DNA from: Rhabditophanes sp. KR3021
Taxonomy: Eukaryota > Nematoda > Chromadorea > Rhabditida > Alloionematidae
DNA: 64,000 bases
NCBI GenBank assembly: GCA_963281155.1
Contig: CAUJLY010000002.1
Coordinates: 6,820,001 to 6,884,000, forward strand
Direction: 5' to 3'
The notes beneath the pieces were generated by a model that saw only the letters and a program-made list of their open reading frames with translations, was not told where the DNA came from and did no database searches. This document shows positions 36,418 to 47,617 of this stretch, in pieces. Position 1 is the first letter of the stretch; each line of letters opens with the position of its first letter. The position numbers and the translations under genes are program-made.

Positions 36418-38627
36418 CTTAACCTTACAAAATTCTAAACGAGCATAAATAAAAGAATAAGAATTATAAAGTGCTGCTTTTAAATAGACACAAATAAAGG
36501 AAAAACACGAAAAAGTGGAAGTTGAGTAAAAAGGTATCCGTCAAAAGGATGGCAAAGGTAGCCATTTAGGTCGGCGACAATCGTCTCCTTGACTAATATA
36601 CTCCCAAGAAAGAGTAAGTGCTGCATGCGTTTGTGTCAAACATCATCGACTAATTACGTGCAGTTGTCTTGTTATTAGTAATCTAAATTTAAAATGATAT
36701 TTAAAAAGTCTTTTTTGCTAGAAATTAAGTACCTTATGGTTTAATTTGTGTGTAGTGGGCCTGATTTCACCGCTTCCCGAGTACAAATATCCATAATAAG
36801 TGGGTGTCTTGTCATGGAGATGGGGAAAGTATGCATGAGATAGAATGTGTTTTTTGCATTGCTAACGAAAAACGCAATTCCAATGTATGTTTGGGTTGGG
36901 TCGTTTCTTGACTAATTAAAGACATGGGATTTGGTGGTAGAGTGCGTGTATGTCTTAATTGAAACAATAATTAAAGCGTTTCAACCTATTTTGAAGGGAA
37001 AGTATGAAAATATTCGGTATGTATGTCAAGCACAAGTTTGATTTAATTGTATTGCAAAAGATACTTATGTCCCAAATAATATGATTAAAATTAAATGTAA
37101 TCAGTTTTAAAAAGGAACCTGAGCAAAAGTACCACATAAATATGCAATCTTTGAAATGTATCAGTTTTCTTTTTGATACAGCAAGAGCAATAAATATGTG
37201 CCCCCATAGACATAATCAAGTTCTCGTAAAAAATTCTTATGGCCATAATTACTTATGTTTCTTAGTAAGAGCTGCTATTTTATGGAATAATAAGCAGTAA
37301 ACATACATATATTCATTAAGAGTATAAATAGAAGCAATATCTAATAGTCTCATTATCTTTCAATGACAAGTTGGTATTTTTATTGCAATCTAATTTAAAA
37401 GATATATTTTTGGCTCATGCTTTTGAATGATAAAAAATGTTATTACAATAAAATATTTAATATTTGTTGCATGTAGTTCGGAAAAGAATAAGAAAGTATA
37501 ATATTTATTGGATATAAAGCACAAGCTAAAATAGTTGTTTTAAAGTAATTAAGGTAATAGTTTTCTTCTCTTTTGATTGCTTTCATGACTTACGTTGTTT
37601 AACTTTGTTCATTTTTCGTTTCGTTTAATGGCGCATGTGAGGTAGTATACAGATGCAGGCTTTTTTGGAGTTTGTAGATATAATTTGTTTTTTAGATCTT
37701 TTTCTTCATTAATTACAATGCCCCATGTGTGACATCTGGGAACATCATATGATTCATTAATCTTGACTTATCGTCGTTTGAAGTTGTTTTCATTTTCCTT
37801 CTGATTTTGAATTCTTCAGCAATATTTCCCCTATATAATTTTTAAATTGCGTAAATTAGTCATTAACGTTTTTTTCAAAGTATAGTAATGCCTCCTACGG
37901 CCTACAGAAAAGAGATATCAATATTTTTTGGATGTTCTAGGTACTATGATAGCTTCTCTGTCGAACTAACTAAGTGGAATTCGGAAAAAACATTGGATCT
38001 TGAGGACAGAGGGCTTTAGGTCAAGAATCTTAACTTTTTCCTGACTTGCTATGCCTTTGACTAATTACCAAAATAACAGGACAATCGAGCTTGATGCAAA
38101 TATTTTGAACTTTAACAGAAACAATGACTCTAGATTGCAACTAAAAATTTGCTTGTCTTTAGATTTCTAGATGATGACACAAAAAGTGAATAAATCGACG
38201 ACTATTACTTAAACAAATTAAATCCCAACAACATTGTAAAATTGTACCAACTTTTTATTTTCCCCAAACTAATGTTACAATAAATAATCACCCATCAAAG
38301 TGTTTTCCCTACTCTGCACCTAAACAAAAAACCTTATCTTAAAACCTCTTATCACCACACTCAAGCAACATCCCCAAAATTGTAACTTCTTCATTACCAA
38401 CCACCGAAATTGCCTAATCACCACCACGATCTCCCCTTTTTTTAGTCCAAGCTACTACTACCCTTACTGTTTATCAATTTAGATAAGAGTCCCAACAAAA
38501 AAGTAAAAGCGAATTTACTTCTATAATAGTTAAAAATTAGTTTGATTGAAGCTTTTAGATACCTTCTGATATTGATTAAGATACAATAATAGTACTCTTT
38601 TTTTATAGGACAAGAAGTTAAATCAAC
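36418..38627. other. 2.2 kb intergenic region between divergent genes
   Basis: Between the start of the ALY/REF gene (minus) and of the ABC transporter (plus). The left 1.3 kb is G-rich on the + strand, the right 0.4 kb C-rich, consistent with two promoters pointing apart. A 43-codon + strand frame (37888-38019, starting MPPTAYRKEISIFFG) has protein-like composition but no supporting exon. Confidence 0.5.
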
Positions 38628-41600
38628 ATGGGCGCAGTCTGGTACTCGCCTAATCAGGCTATTTTTATTTCAGTTTTCTTTTGCCTTATTGATATATTTA
38701 TTAATTTATTGGGATTAACTTGGAATGGAAAGAGCTTTGCTTTAGCTAATTTGGAGCATTGGTTTAATTGGGCTAATTATGAGTTCACCAAGAATCCTGT
38801 TGATTTCTTTTACATTGGATTGGTCAGATGCTTTTTGTTGTTGGGAGGAGCTGTTGGAGTTTACTTTAATTCGAGGACTGCGGCTGTTGCTTGTGCTAAG
38901 TGGAGTAATTTCATGTTTGCTATTTTGTTGCTGTTAATTGCTTTCTCACCTTCGAAGATGTTGGCTTTTTATGAAAATAAAGATCCGCAGTTGGTGTTTG
39001 GAGATTGGATTTTGATGAGTTGGTGTGTTGTTGCTTCGCTTGCTGTTCAGGGGATTTGGAGTTCAGTTTTCTGCAGAACTAGAGATACTGCTTCTTTGAC
39101 CAGAAGAGAAGACAGACAAAGACTTATCGATGGCGGTGAAGGTGACAGCGATTCCGAAGAATCAGATGACAACGAGCAGTACTTCAAATCTGTCCAGGTA
39201 TTTTTCTAGCATCTTTCTATTTAGTTTTTGCATTCTTAAAAACTTTATTAAAACTAACCGGGGAAATCAAAATACTATTAAATTAATCATCAGAAGTCAT
39301 ATGAGTTCGAGCATCATTTTGCGCAAAATGTCACCGACCGCACATGCATTGGCAGAATTGAGCAAGTAGACGTCAGGCATAGAGCATTTACCGAGATCAC
39401 AGTTGGTGCTTGAACGTTTCCACAAGAATAAATTCCAAATTTTCAGCTGATTCTTTAGTAGGCGCTGGCAACTTGAGATGAAGAGTTTCAGTCGGATGGT
39501 TCTTGATCTTATCTATTCTTGACTTTTTTTGTTAAGCAAATCACCCTTTGTAAGTGCATGATTGTACTTTTTATGGTGGTGATCAATTCTGCCATCCTTT
39601 TTAAACTCACCAACATATAAAATGTCTTTCTTGAAACTTTGACAGTTGGAGGGAATGTCATCGGCGTTTCTTGGATCGACGAGGAAATAGACGTAGGCTT
39701 GATATTCCTCAGAAGCAGTTCTCCATTCAGGCCAAACTTTGTCCAAAAAAGAAGAGGCAGTGAAATTAGTGTTGTGCTCGAGTTCATCCTTGCATATTTC
39801 TTCGCATTGAAGTTGCATGATATGTTTAGCTAATCCACCATAACTAGGCAAAACCATCTTGCAATAAATTTCATCGAGGCATTTTTTTCTTCCTTAGAAC
39901 GTTCTAATAATGCTTCATTGTCAAACTTAAGTTTGCATTTATTGCAATTAAACTTCGTTTTTTTAAAGTTGATAGTCTCAGGCCTTGTCATTCTGTAACC
40001 ATTTTCTTAACTTGTCAAGCTTTCAAGTTATTTACAAATTCAGACGAGATGTTTCCCATTTTCAAATTTAGTGAATCTTCAAAGATAGCAATGAATATTC
40101 TTTCAATAGCAAGAGCCGCTTTAGCAGGATACAATATCTTTCGATTCAATTTGAAGAATCTAACTTCCACAATTCCCGTCTTAAAGATATGATACTTAGA
40201 CAGTGCGTGAGGAAAATGGCAAAATAGATGCTGATAAGATACACTGAATGATATCTTTTTGCTCGCTCTGTAGTGTACCATAATCACTTTCCGAGTAAAC
40301 CCACAAAATAAATTGGAAACATCGTTAACACATCTTCAAAGTACTTTAACCTGTGCCGTCATCTAAAGTTTCTTCACAAAAGACTTGGCTGGAACAGATG
40401 TAGTCCACCGATTCTTGTCTCAACTCGACCACTTCATCTTCATTAACAAAAGCTTTGGAGAAGTTAACGGCTTGCGTAAACTCCTCATCGATCTCATGTG
40501 TGTACGCTTCAACTTTTGAGCGACTTCTCTTTAGAAGCTTCTCATGTTCGGTCAAAGAGGGCCATCATCTTTTCTCCCTACAGACAACGACCCTTCTTCA
40601 ACAATGGTGGCTCTTTCCAGCAGCTTCATACGACAACTATTTCGTTCCAAGTGGCAAAGCCATCTCATCCTTACTTCTTTTGAGACTCTTCTTGACATCG
40701 TTATTGACGCTACTTTTCGCCATAGTTAACTCCAGTTGAATGAGTGGACAACTAAAATAATAAGGCAACAATTAGTAAACGTAATAACTATACAAATACA
40801 TTACAAACGACAACAAATTTGAAAGTAAATAATATTCAAAATTCAAAAAATATTCTTTTAAAAGATACCTTTAATATATAGTTTACTTAAAAAACAATGT
40901 AACATCTAACTAAATTTTCTACAGGTAGAAGTTGAAGCTAGTGAAGCCAAGCAAAAGGAAACCATGTCTATGCTTCTTCGTTTATTCGGATATATGGGTA
41001 AAGAAGGTTTCCACTACACGTTCGCTTTTCTCTTCTTATTTCTCTTTGCTTTGTCCAAAGTATTCACGCCTTATTATACGGGAGAAGTAGTTGCAAGTGT
41101 AATTCAAAAAGATGCTGGTTACGAAGCTCTTAACAGAGCTGTCCTTATCATGGCAATTCTTTCCCTAGCAGGGTAAGATTCAATTCCTATTGTCAATATA
41201 TAATATTCTTGTTTCAGAGCTTTGTTCGGTGGACTTCGTGGAGGTGAGTGTTCTGGGAGGGTCTATTAAACACAAAAAATACTTAACTTTATTAGAAGAC
41301 GCAAAATTAAAAAGATAAAGCATGCGATGAAACGTTTGCAACAAATTAAGATAAAGCAATATGACTAATTCTCTTGACAATCTCACGATGTTCAAGTACA
41401 TCATATGATTAGATTGACCTGAATCATCGATGTTAGTTGAAGCATCTCTCATGTCATATTCAAGTCCAAGAGCTTGGTTGACATGAAGATCATCAAGCGA
41501 TACGGATTACTTTTCTTTCATCTCTTCAGATACTTCTAACTTTACTTTCTTTTTGATCCAAGGGAATAAATGTTGTCATTTGTGTTCTAGTTATTTTGGC

Positions 41601-44600
41601 ATGTTGACTTAATTTTGCTTTCAAACAACCAGATACGCAAACATAAAAGATAAGTCTTTTTAGTTTAGTAAGAGAAAGGGTTTTGTAATCAACATTAGCT
41701 GGAGCATCGAACAAGACATGAGTATATTGCGTTTTAGAACTTTACGGCAACGGGTTTCTTTAGCTTCTTCATTAGACTTTCTATTAACTTATCATCACTT
41801 AGCTTTTTGTCCTTAACGTACCCTTTTCTCGCATACTTCTTTAATTAACTACAACTCTGTCTCTTGCAATGAAGTGCCAGATCTTGAAACATATTGGTTT
41901 TGTGTTTACAGTTTTTGTCAAGGTATTTAAATTTGCCTTTGCTGTTTGAATAAACATTGCTTTGTGGAATTGTCTTTTCAGCAACATGAACTTCACGATC
42001 TTCAATTATAACGTTTGGCATTTTTGAATTCTAGATGACAACAATTAACACAATGTTCAATATCTAGTGGAGTGGTTTGGTCGAATAACTCCTTAGTGTA
42101 GATTGCTTAAATTGATTCTCCAAACACATCTGCGATTTCACATTTTTTCTGGACAAGTGTATTAAGTAGTATCGGGACATTTACTGTCTATTAAGAGTGA
42201 AGTATCATTTGAATGTTTTACTAGTCCCGAAGTACTACCGTTCATTAAGTCAACTGATTTGGTTGCGCGGACATAAAACGGTACAGGCCAGAATTACCTA
42301 TCGCCGTCCATATTTATTTTTCTGTCTACCATGGCACTTTCGAATGAAAAATGAATGTAGTGCTCATGCGACAGTCAAAAGCTACTCCTATTTCCAAAAC
42401 CTCTTTTTTAATTGAGACACTCTAATGCACATTTACTATATCAAATTACTCGTAAACTTTATTTCAAATCATATATTTCAATTAATAATAATTGTCTTGT
42501 TGCAGCTATGTTCACATACGCCCAAGCTCGTGTTGATAGAAGAATCAGAAACGATTTGTTCAGGAGTTTAGTGAATCAAGAAATTGGTTTCTTCGATGCT
42601 AATAAGACCGGAGAAATTTGTTCTAGATTAAATGCTGACTGTCAAACTATGTCCAATACCTTATCTCTTTATATGAATGTTTTTACCAGGAATGTTACGA
42701 TGTTGATTGGATCTCTTATTTTTATGTTTTCATTGTCATGGAGACTTTCGATGGTCACATTCATTGCCATTCCACTGATCTTCTTTGTTTCAAAAGTATT
42801 CGGAGTATATTATGATGCTTTGTCTGAAGAAACACAGGACTCAATTGCTCACAGTAATGACGTTGCTGAGGAAGTAATTTCATCCATGAGAACTGTCAAA
42901 TCCTTTGCCTGTGAAAAGTTTGAAGCTGCTAGATTTTTGACTTTCTTGGATGCTACTTTGAAGATCGGAGTCAAGAAGAGTATTGTTATCGTTGGATATA
43001 TATGGGTCCTTGAAATATTCCAGGTAAGTTAAAAGGGTTACAAATATGCCTTTGTGACATTAAAAGTGGTACAAAATATATAAAATTAAGCATCATAAGT
43101 CATATTAAGCTCAAACGTCACTTTAACTAAGAGATCACCGACATAAAAGACATCTTTCTGGGAGACTTCTTTGATTGTAATAACACTATTGCCGTTTCTT
43201 GGATCAAGTACAAAGTAAAGATATGCCAAATCAAAAGTAGTTGTGCAGCCTGACCAAATCTTGTCTAAAAAATCATAGACATTGAAGTTGGAATTGTACG
43301 TTAGTTGAGTAATACACAATTCTCCACATTTACGGTATTGAATGTGAACAGCTAATATTGTATCATTATTAGTAAACGTCATAAGTTAAATACATCGAAA
43401 ACACGGACAAATTTAAACATAACCGATATTGATAACTTAAAAAATGTTCTTTAAAAAAACCTTTGCTATACAGCTTACTTTAATGTACAATATCTAAAAC
43501 TAAATTTCAGATGGGAATCTTAACGGCTGTTCTCTTTTATGGAGGTCATTTGGTATTGAAGAATGAAATTACAGTGGGTCTTCTTGTTTCCTTTATGTTG
43601 TATCAATTTCAACTAGGAGAAAATATGCGTGAGTTGAGTGAAGTTTGGAATGGGCTTATGCAAGCTGTTGGAGCTTCAAGAAAGGTATTCGACATGATTG
43701 ACAGAGATCCAGTTATTAGAAATAATACTGGGGGGTTTAAGGGAAATGGTGGTGGAAGTACTAATGCCATAATTAGAACTACGCCCAAATTAGATCCACT
43801 TAAGCCAACGAAGGGCAAAATTGAGTTCAAGGATGTTAGATTTTCTTATCCTACCAGACCTACTGTTTCTGTTCTTAATTCATTGTCTTTTACCATCGAA
43901 GCAGGGGAGGTAACTTTAATGATGCTTAGATAATTCAAACTATTTTTTAGAGTGTTGCTTTGGTCGGACCTTCAGGAGGAGGTAAATCCTCAATCATTGC
44001 CCTTCTTGAGCATTTCTACGAACCACTAAGTGGAGAAGTTTTAATCGATGGAATAAATATCCGAGACTACAATCACAAATACCTCCATCATATGGTTTCA
44101 TTAGTTGGACAAAATCCCGTTTTATACGCAAGAAGTGTCAAGGAAAATATCGGGTATGGTCTAGATGAATATACTGATGACCAAGTTGTCACCGCTGCTC
44201 AAATGTCAAACTCACACACCTTTATTACTGATACTCCCGATCAATACGAAACAAACTGCGGAGAAAGAGGTTCTATGTTTTCAGGTGGACAAGGCCAAAG
44301 ATTGGCTATTGCTCGTTCAGTTATCTTGAATCCTAATATTATGCTGCTTGATGAAAGTACTAGTGCACTTGATACAGAAAGGTAAGCTTTTTAACTATTG
44401 CTCAATCACTATATTTTAATTTTTTGTCAATTACTTTAGTGAAAAAATTGGTAAATTTTTATTAACCAAAACTAGTTAAACGGGGAAAATCAAAATATTA
44501 TTATACTATTCATCAGTCATCACTTTAAAATCAAGCATTTTGTCAACCAAGATGTCAGCAGTTGCAATGCATTGACAGAATTGAGAAGGTAGACGTCAGG

Positions 44601-46036
44601 CATAGAGCACTTAACATGATCGCATTTGGTGATCTGGTGCTTGGATCTTTTCACAAGGATGTACTCCAAGTTTTCAGCAAGTTCTTTGGTAGGTGCTGGC
44701 AACTTGAGAAGGAGAGTTTTGGCTGGATGGATCTTGTCCATTCTTGACCTTTTTCTGCCAAGCAAATCACGGTTCTTAAGAGTACGATTGTACTTGCAGA
44801 AGTGTCGATCAATTCTTTCATCCTTTCGTGATTCCCCTACATAGAAAATTTGACAGTGGGAGAAAATGTCGTCGATGTTTCTGGGTCGAGTAGAAAATAT
44901 ACATAAGCTTGGTATTCCTCAGAGGCAGTCACTACCTGGTCAAACTTTGTCCAAAAAGCGAAGACGTTGAATTGGTGTTGTGCTTTAGTTCATCCTTATA
45001 CAATTTTTGCATTGACGTAATTTGATGTACCTAGCTAATTCCCTATAACCAACTTGCAGTGTGTTCAATGGACTTCTTCGGAGCATTTATTTGCTTCAGA
45101 CTGAGGTTCGACAAGTTCTTGAGATGGCACTTCTTACACTCAAACTTAGATTTTTTAAATTCTGGAGTAGCATGTCTTTCCATTTTACAACCAACTTCTT
45201 CGGCATCAATGACAACTTTCACATGATAGCCTGTTTTCTTAACTTGACTAGGTTAGCAAATCTTCAAGCATAGAGATAAAGATTCTAGAGCAAGGGCAGC
45301 TTATTTAAAATGAATAACTTACCCTTAGCGGATGCATCTTTTTTCTACAGACAGCAATCTTTGATCAACAATCGGTGGCTTCTTCCCAGTAGCTTTGTAG
45401 GATAGCTGTTTCGTTCCAAAAGGCAAAGCCATTTCCTCCTTTTTACTCTGAGACTCTTTTTAAACTCGTTCTGAACATCATCTTTCTCCATAGTTTACTC
45501 CTGTTTGAGTGGACAACAAATTTGAAATTAGCTAATATTCAAAAAATGTCCTTTCAAAAGATACCTGGGGATATAGTTTACTTAAAATTTACATTTAAAC
45601 GAACAATAATATTAATTCGTCTACAAACAGTCCAAGAAGCTATTGACAAAAACATGAAAGGAAAAACAGTTGTGGCAATTGCTCATAGGTAAGTCAATTA
45701 TAAATAAATAAATAATTACTCACCTCTAGACTGTCAACAATCTTCAATTGCGACAAAATCTTCGTAATCGATGGAGGAAAAGTAATTCAAGCAGGAAACC
45801 ACAATGAACTAATGAAACAAGATGGCATGTACAAGATGCTAGTAAACCGTCAAATGACCGAACAACCATCTCCCCTCGACACTCCAGCTTACCCCAAACC
45901 AGACTCCATCGCCGAATCCTCCACTACCTACGGAGCTCGTTCAACCAGAGCCAGAAGGATCGGAGTTACATCACCTCAACCACCCGTTTCACAAAGCTTC
46001 CTTGGTACCAGTTTTGCTGCTAGTAGTTTAATATAG
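38628..46036 (+). CDS. Half ABC transporter of the TAP-like group (ABCB9/HAF-4/HAF-9 type)
   Basis: Nine exons are predicted: 38628-39197, 40925-41172, 41218-41243, 42506-43023, 43511-43909, 43951-44381, 44440-44450, 45631-45688 and 45730-46036. They total 855 codons in one frame. Exon 1 encodes an extra four-helix TMD0, as in TAPL, and an acidic linker (GEGDSDSEESDDNEQ). The core membrane domain follows (RVDRRIRNDLFRSLVNQEIGFF). The nucleotide-binding domain has Walker A GPSGGGKS (near residue 593), Q-loop SLVGQNPVLYA, signature FSGGQGQR, Walker B IMLLDES and H-loop IAHR. Such half transporters dimerise in lysosome-related organelles and move peptides. Exon 7 is an 11 base micro-exon needed to restore SEKIVQEA. 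Four introns are filled by antisense GIY-YIG copies. Exon lengths and frames are otherwise clean. Confidence 0.9.
39250..40924 (-). pseudogene. Intronic antisense GIY-YIG nuclease-like gene, subtype B copy 1 (longest)
   Basis: This fills intron 1 of the ABC transporter on the opposite strand. A start-like ATG at 40723 (MAKSSVNNDVKKSLKRSKDE) is followed by frame-broken blocks: KLLKRSRSKVEAYTHEIDEE (40555-40346), KISFSVSYQHLFCHFPHALS (40287-40015), a Cys pair (FNCNKCKLKF), then 39857-39513 with NTNFTASSFLDKVWPEW, YVYFLVDPRN and DILYVGEFKKDGRIDHHHKK. After a shift comes LKLPAPTKESAENLEFILVE, then [12 protein letters not shown]. The L-DPR and YVG motifs, a following Arg/His helix and the later E are the layout of the LEM-3/ANKLE1 GIY-YIG nuclease. 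The upstream leader (40780-40924) matches those of copies B2 and B3 and runs up to the host acceptor. Several shifts make it a probable pseudogene. Confidence 0.62.
41250..42505 (-). pseudogene. Intronic antisense GIY-YIG nuclease-like gene, subtype A copy 2
   Basis: It lies in intron 3 of the ABC transporter, antisense. From 42021 downward it reads MPNVIIEDREVHVAEKTI and KYLDKNCKHKTNMFQDLALH, then FDAPANVDYKTLSLTKLKRL, FYVCVSGCLKAKLSQHAKIT, MTTFIPLDQKESKVR, DLHVNQALGLEYDMRDA and NIDDSGQSNHMMYLNIV. This matches, block for block, the copy in the phospholipase B intron (TESNFYVGVSCEMKKRL, FIPPDPNGKR, DYLHINQALSLEYA, VNDSGQSNQ). Frames change at least three times. Near the host acceptor, 42402-42440 is similar to the sequence next to the phospholipase acceptor at 7218-7260. 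Confidence 0.6.
43070..43510 (-). pseudogene. Intronic antisense GIY-YIG nuclease-like gene, subtype B copy 3 (internally deleted)
   Basis: In intron 4 of the ABC transporter. A single 98-codon frame (43382-43086) holds CITQLTYNSNFNVYDFLDKI, AYLYFVLDPRNGN and QKDVFYVGDLL, collinear with copy B1. It lacks the N-terminal region and the part after the YVG motif. The leader at 43390-43510 (TTAAAAAATGTTCTTTAAAA and CAGCTTACTTTAATGTACAA) aligns with the leaders of B1 and B2 and ends at the host acceptor TTTCAG. Confidence 0.58.
44455..45630 (-). pseudogene. Intronic antisense GIY-YIG nuclease-like gene, subtype B copy 2
   Basis: In intron 7 of the ABC transporter. A start-like ATG at 45491 precedes KKSLRVKRRKWLC. 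A Cys pair (KFECKKCHLKNL) lies near 45140, FLDKVWP-like and DPRN-like blocks at 44990-44870 in broken frames, and an intact C-terminal frame at 44765-44520: MLGRKRSRMDKIHPAKTLLL, PAPTKELAENLEYILVKRSK and [17 protein letters not shown] identity with B1 is obvious at 44476-44720 against 39259-39493, including the shared stretch GTAGACGTCAGGCATAGAGC. The glutamate in LEYILV fits the GIY-YIG metal-binding position. The repeat begins within about 30 bases of the host donor. Confidence 0.6.
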
Positions 46037-46608
46037 AAAAAACCATTCATTCAGTTGTTATTTGGTAGACGTTGCATTTATTAAGCTGTTTAATTTTTTA
46101 TTAAAATGTGTCACCCCGTTAAATTTTATAGTCAGTCGAGTATACATGTAATAGGCATTACATTTTATTTTTCATTAAATTATAAAGTATACCTTAATTA
46201 TTATATTTCTAAACTCAATTACTCCCATTTAAACACCGCATGCCCTACTTTTTGAGATGATGAACTTTTGCCAGAACTTTGAATGTTAATGCTTAGTTGC
46301 AGCTAAAAGTAAAAGCCTTACTGCGCAAATTGGCTGTTTCAGATATAAATATCTATACTCAATTGTATTTGGCAATTATTTTAGTGAATTGTAGACTAAA
46401 TAATTATTTTAAAAAAGGTTTCCGACACCTTTTCTGTCGTTAATTCATAATTAGTCTTCAAGTGTTATCTAGTCTGTAATTTTAAATTTATTCCATAACT
46501 TTTACTTCATTTTGGTTATAGGAAGTTCATTAAATAAAAGTGTTACTCAGCCCAATCACTGTGTCTATTACGTTTCAACCTCATTTTAAAAAGAGTTCTT
46601 TTCTAAAT
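46037..46608. other. Intergenic, no feature
   Basis: 3' UTR of the ABC transporter and promoter of the following receptor gene. A/T-rich with AATTAAA-like signals; nothing else seen. Confidence 0.55.
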
Positions 46609-47617
46609 ATGAATTCCCCATCTAAAGGAAATGAAGCCATCGACTATGACTTCAATTTGGGCGAGATGCGATTTTATGTAATTCTCTCATTGACCCTCGG
46701 CATGACCTCAATAATCACAAACATCATTCTTGCTTACATCGGCCTCAGATTCAGACTCTATAAAAAGTCAATCTTCACTACTTTACTAATTGCTAACAGC
46801 ATAGCCGGTATTCTAGTTGGCATGGCCGTCATAAACAATGGTTATTTCGATTACAGCCAAGAGAACGATGTAACGGAATACTACACAATTACATATTGTC
46901 GGATGATAATGAGTCCATGGGTATTTGCCAATAGCTTCTACCAATGGAGTTATCTTCTACAATCACTCACATTGGTTTTTTCTATTCAACTGCCCCTTTT
47001 TTATTCGGTGTTTTTGGATACGAAAAAGAGGCAAAATAGTTTCATTACTATTTGTTTTCATATTAACTGGATTGGGAGGTTCTCTAATGTTTTTGCCGGA
47101 TGCTATGTCAGTAGATAAAGATAAAATTAATTTTTGTTCAAGTTTACAATCATGGTCGATGAAGTATCTTTTGTTTCAACAAGGTTTTACCGCTGCTGTC
47201 ACTTTACTTATGCTTTATAATCTGATAATTATGTTTCGTGGTGCTAAATCTGACTTCTTAAATAGTGTTCTTGGCAAGTCTATTTGCTATACGATGCTCT
47301 ACTCAAAGGCAATTTTTATTATATTTATCACGTTGCCTAATTCAGCTTTATTCATAACAACATTTGTCGGTGCCTCACAAAGCATCAAAAATATGTTGAT
47401 TGATCTTATGATATTAGGATCTTCTAGTGCTTCTATTTCAACTTTATTCTTTTATATATTTCGCAATAGAGAAATTAGAAAACACTTTCTTGAGTTATGG
47501 TGTTGCCGAATAGTTGGTTTTAAAAATGTCAGTGGATCTCATTCGCAGGTAAACTCAAACTTAGTTAACTCCTTTTACAAATATTTTAGAAAATCCATCC
47601 AAGCAAAATTTAATTAA
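46609..47617 (+). CDS. Rhodopsin-like seven-transmembrane receptor (srsx-like), one frame shift
   Basis: The start ATG at 46609 opens a short extracellular N-terminus and helix VILSLTLGMTSIITNIILAY with the helix 1 Asn. Helices 2-4 follow in frame. At the A-run 47023-47027 the frame changes and continues as IVSLLFVFILTGLGGSLMFL, through helices 5-7 (MLIDLMILGSSSASISTLFF) to the tail motif FRNREIRKHF, typical of srsx-type worm chemoreceptors just after helix 7. Removing one base from the run gives an uninterrupted receptor of about 335 residues, so the shift may be an assembly error. The ligand is unknown. It is distinct in sequence from the receptor at 9378. Confidence 0.68.

Noticed and set aside
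39250..45630. Penelope-like retroelement as the source of the GIY-YIG sequence
   Set aside because: Those elements join the domain to a reverse transcriptase. No reverse transcriptase motif is seen in any copy, and the L-DPR pattern fits LEM-3/ANKLE1 better.
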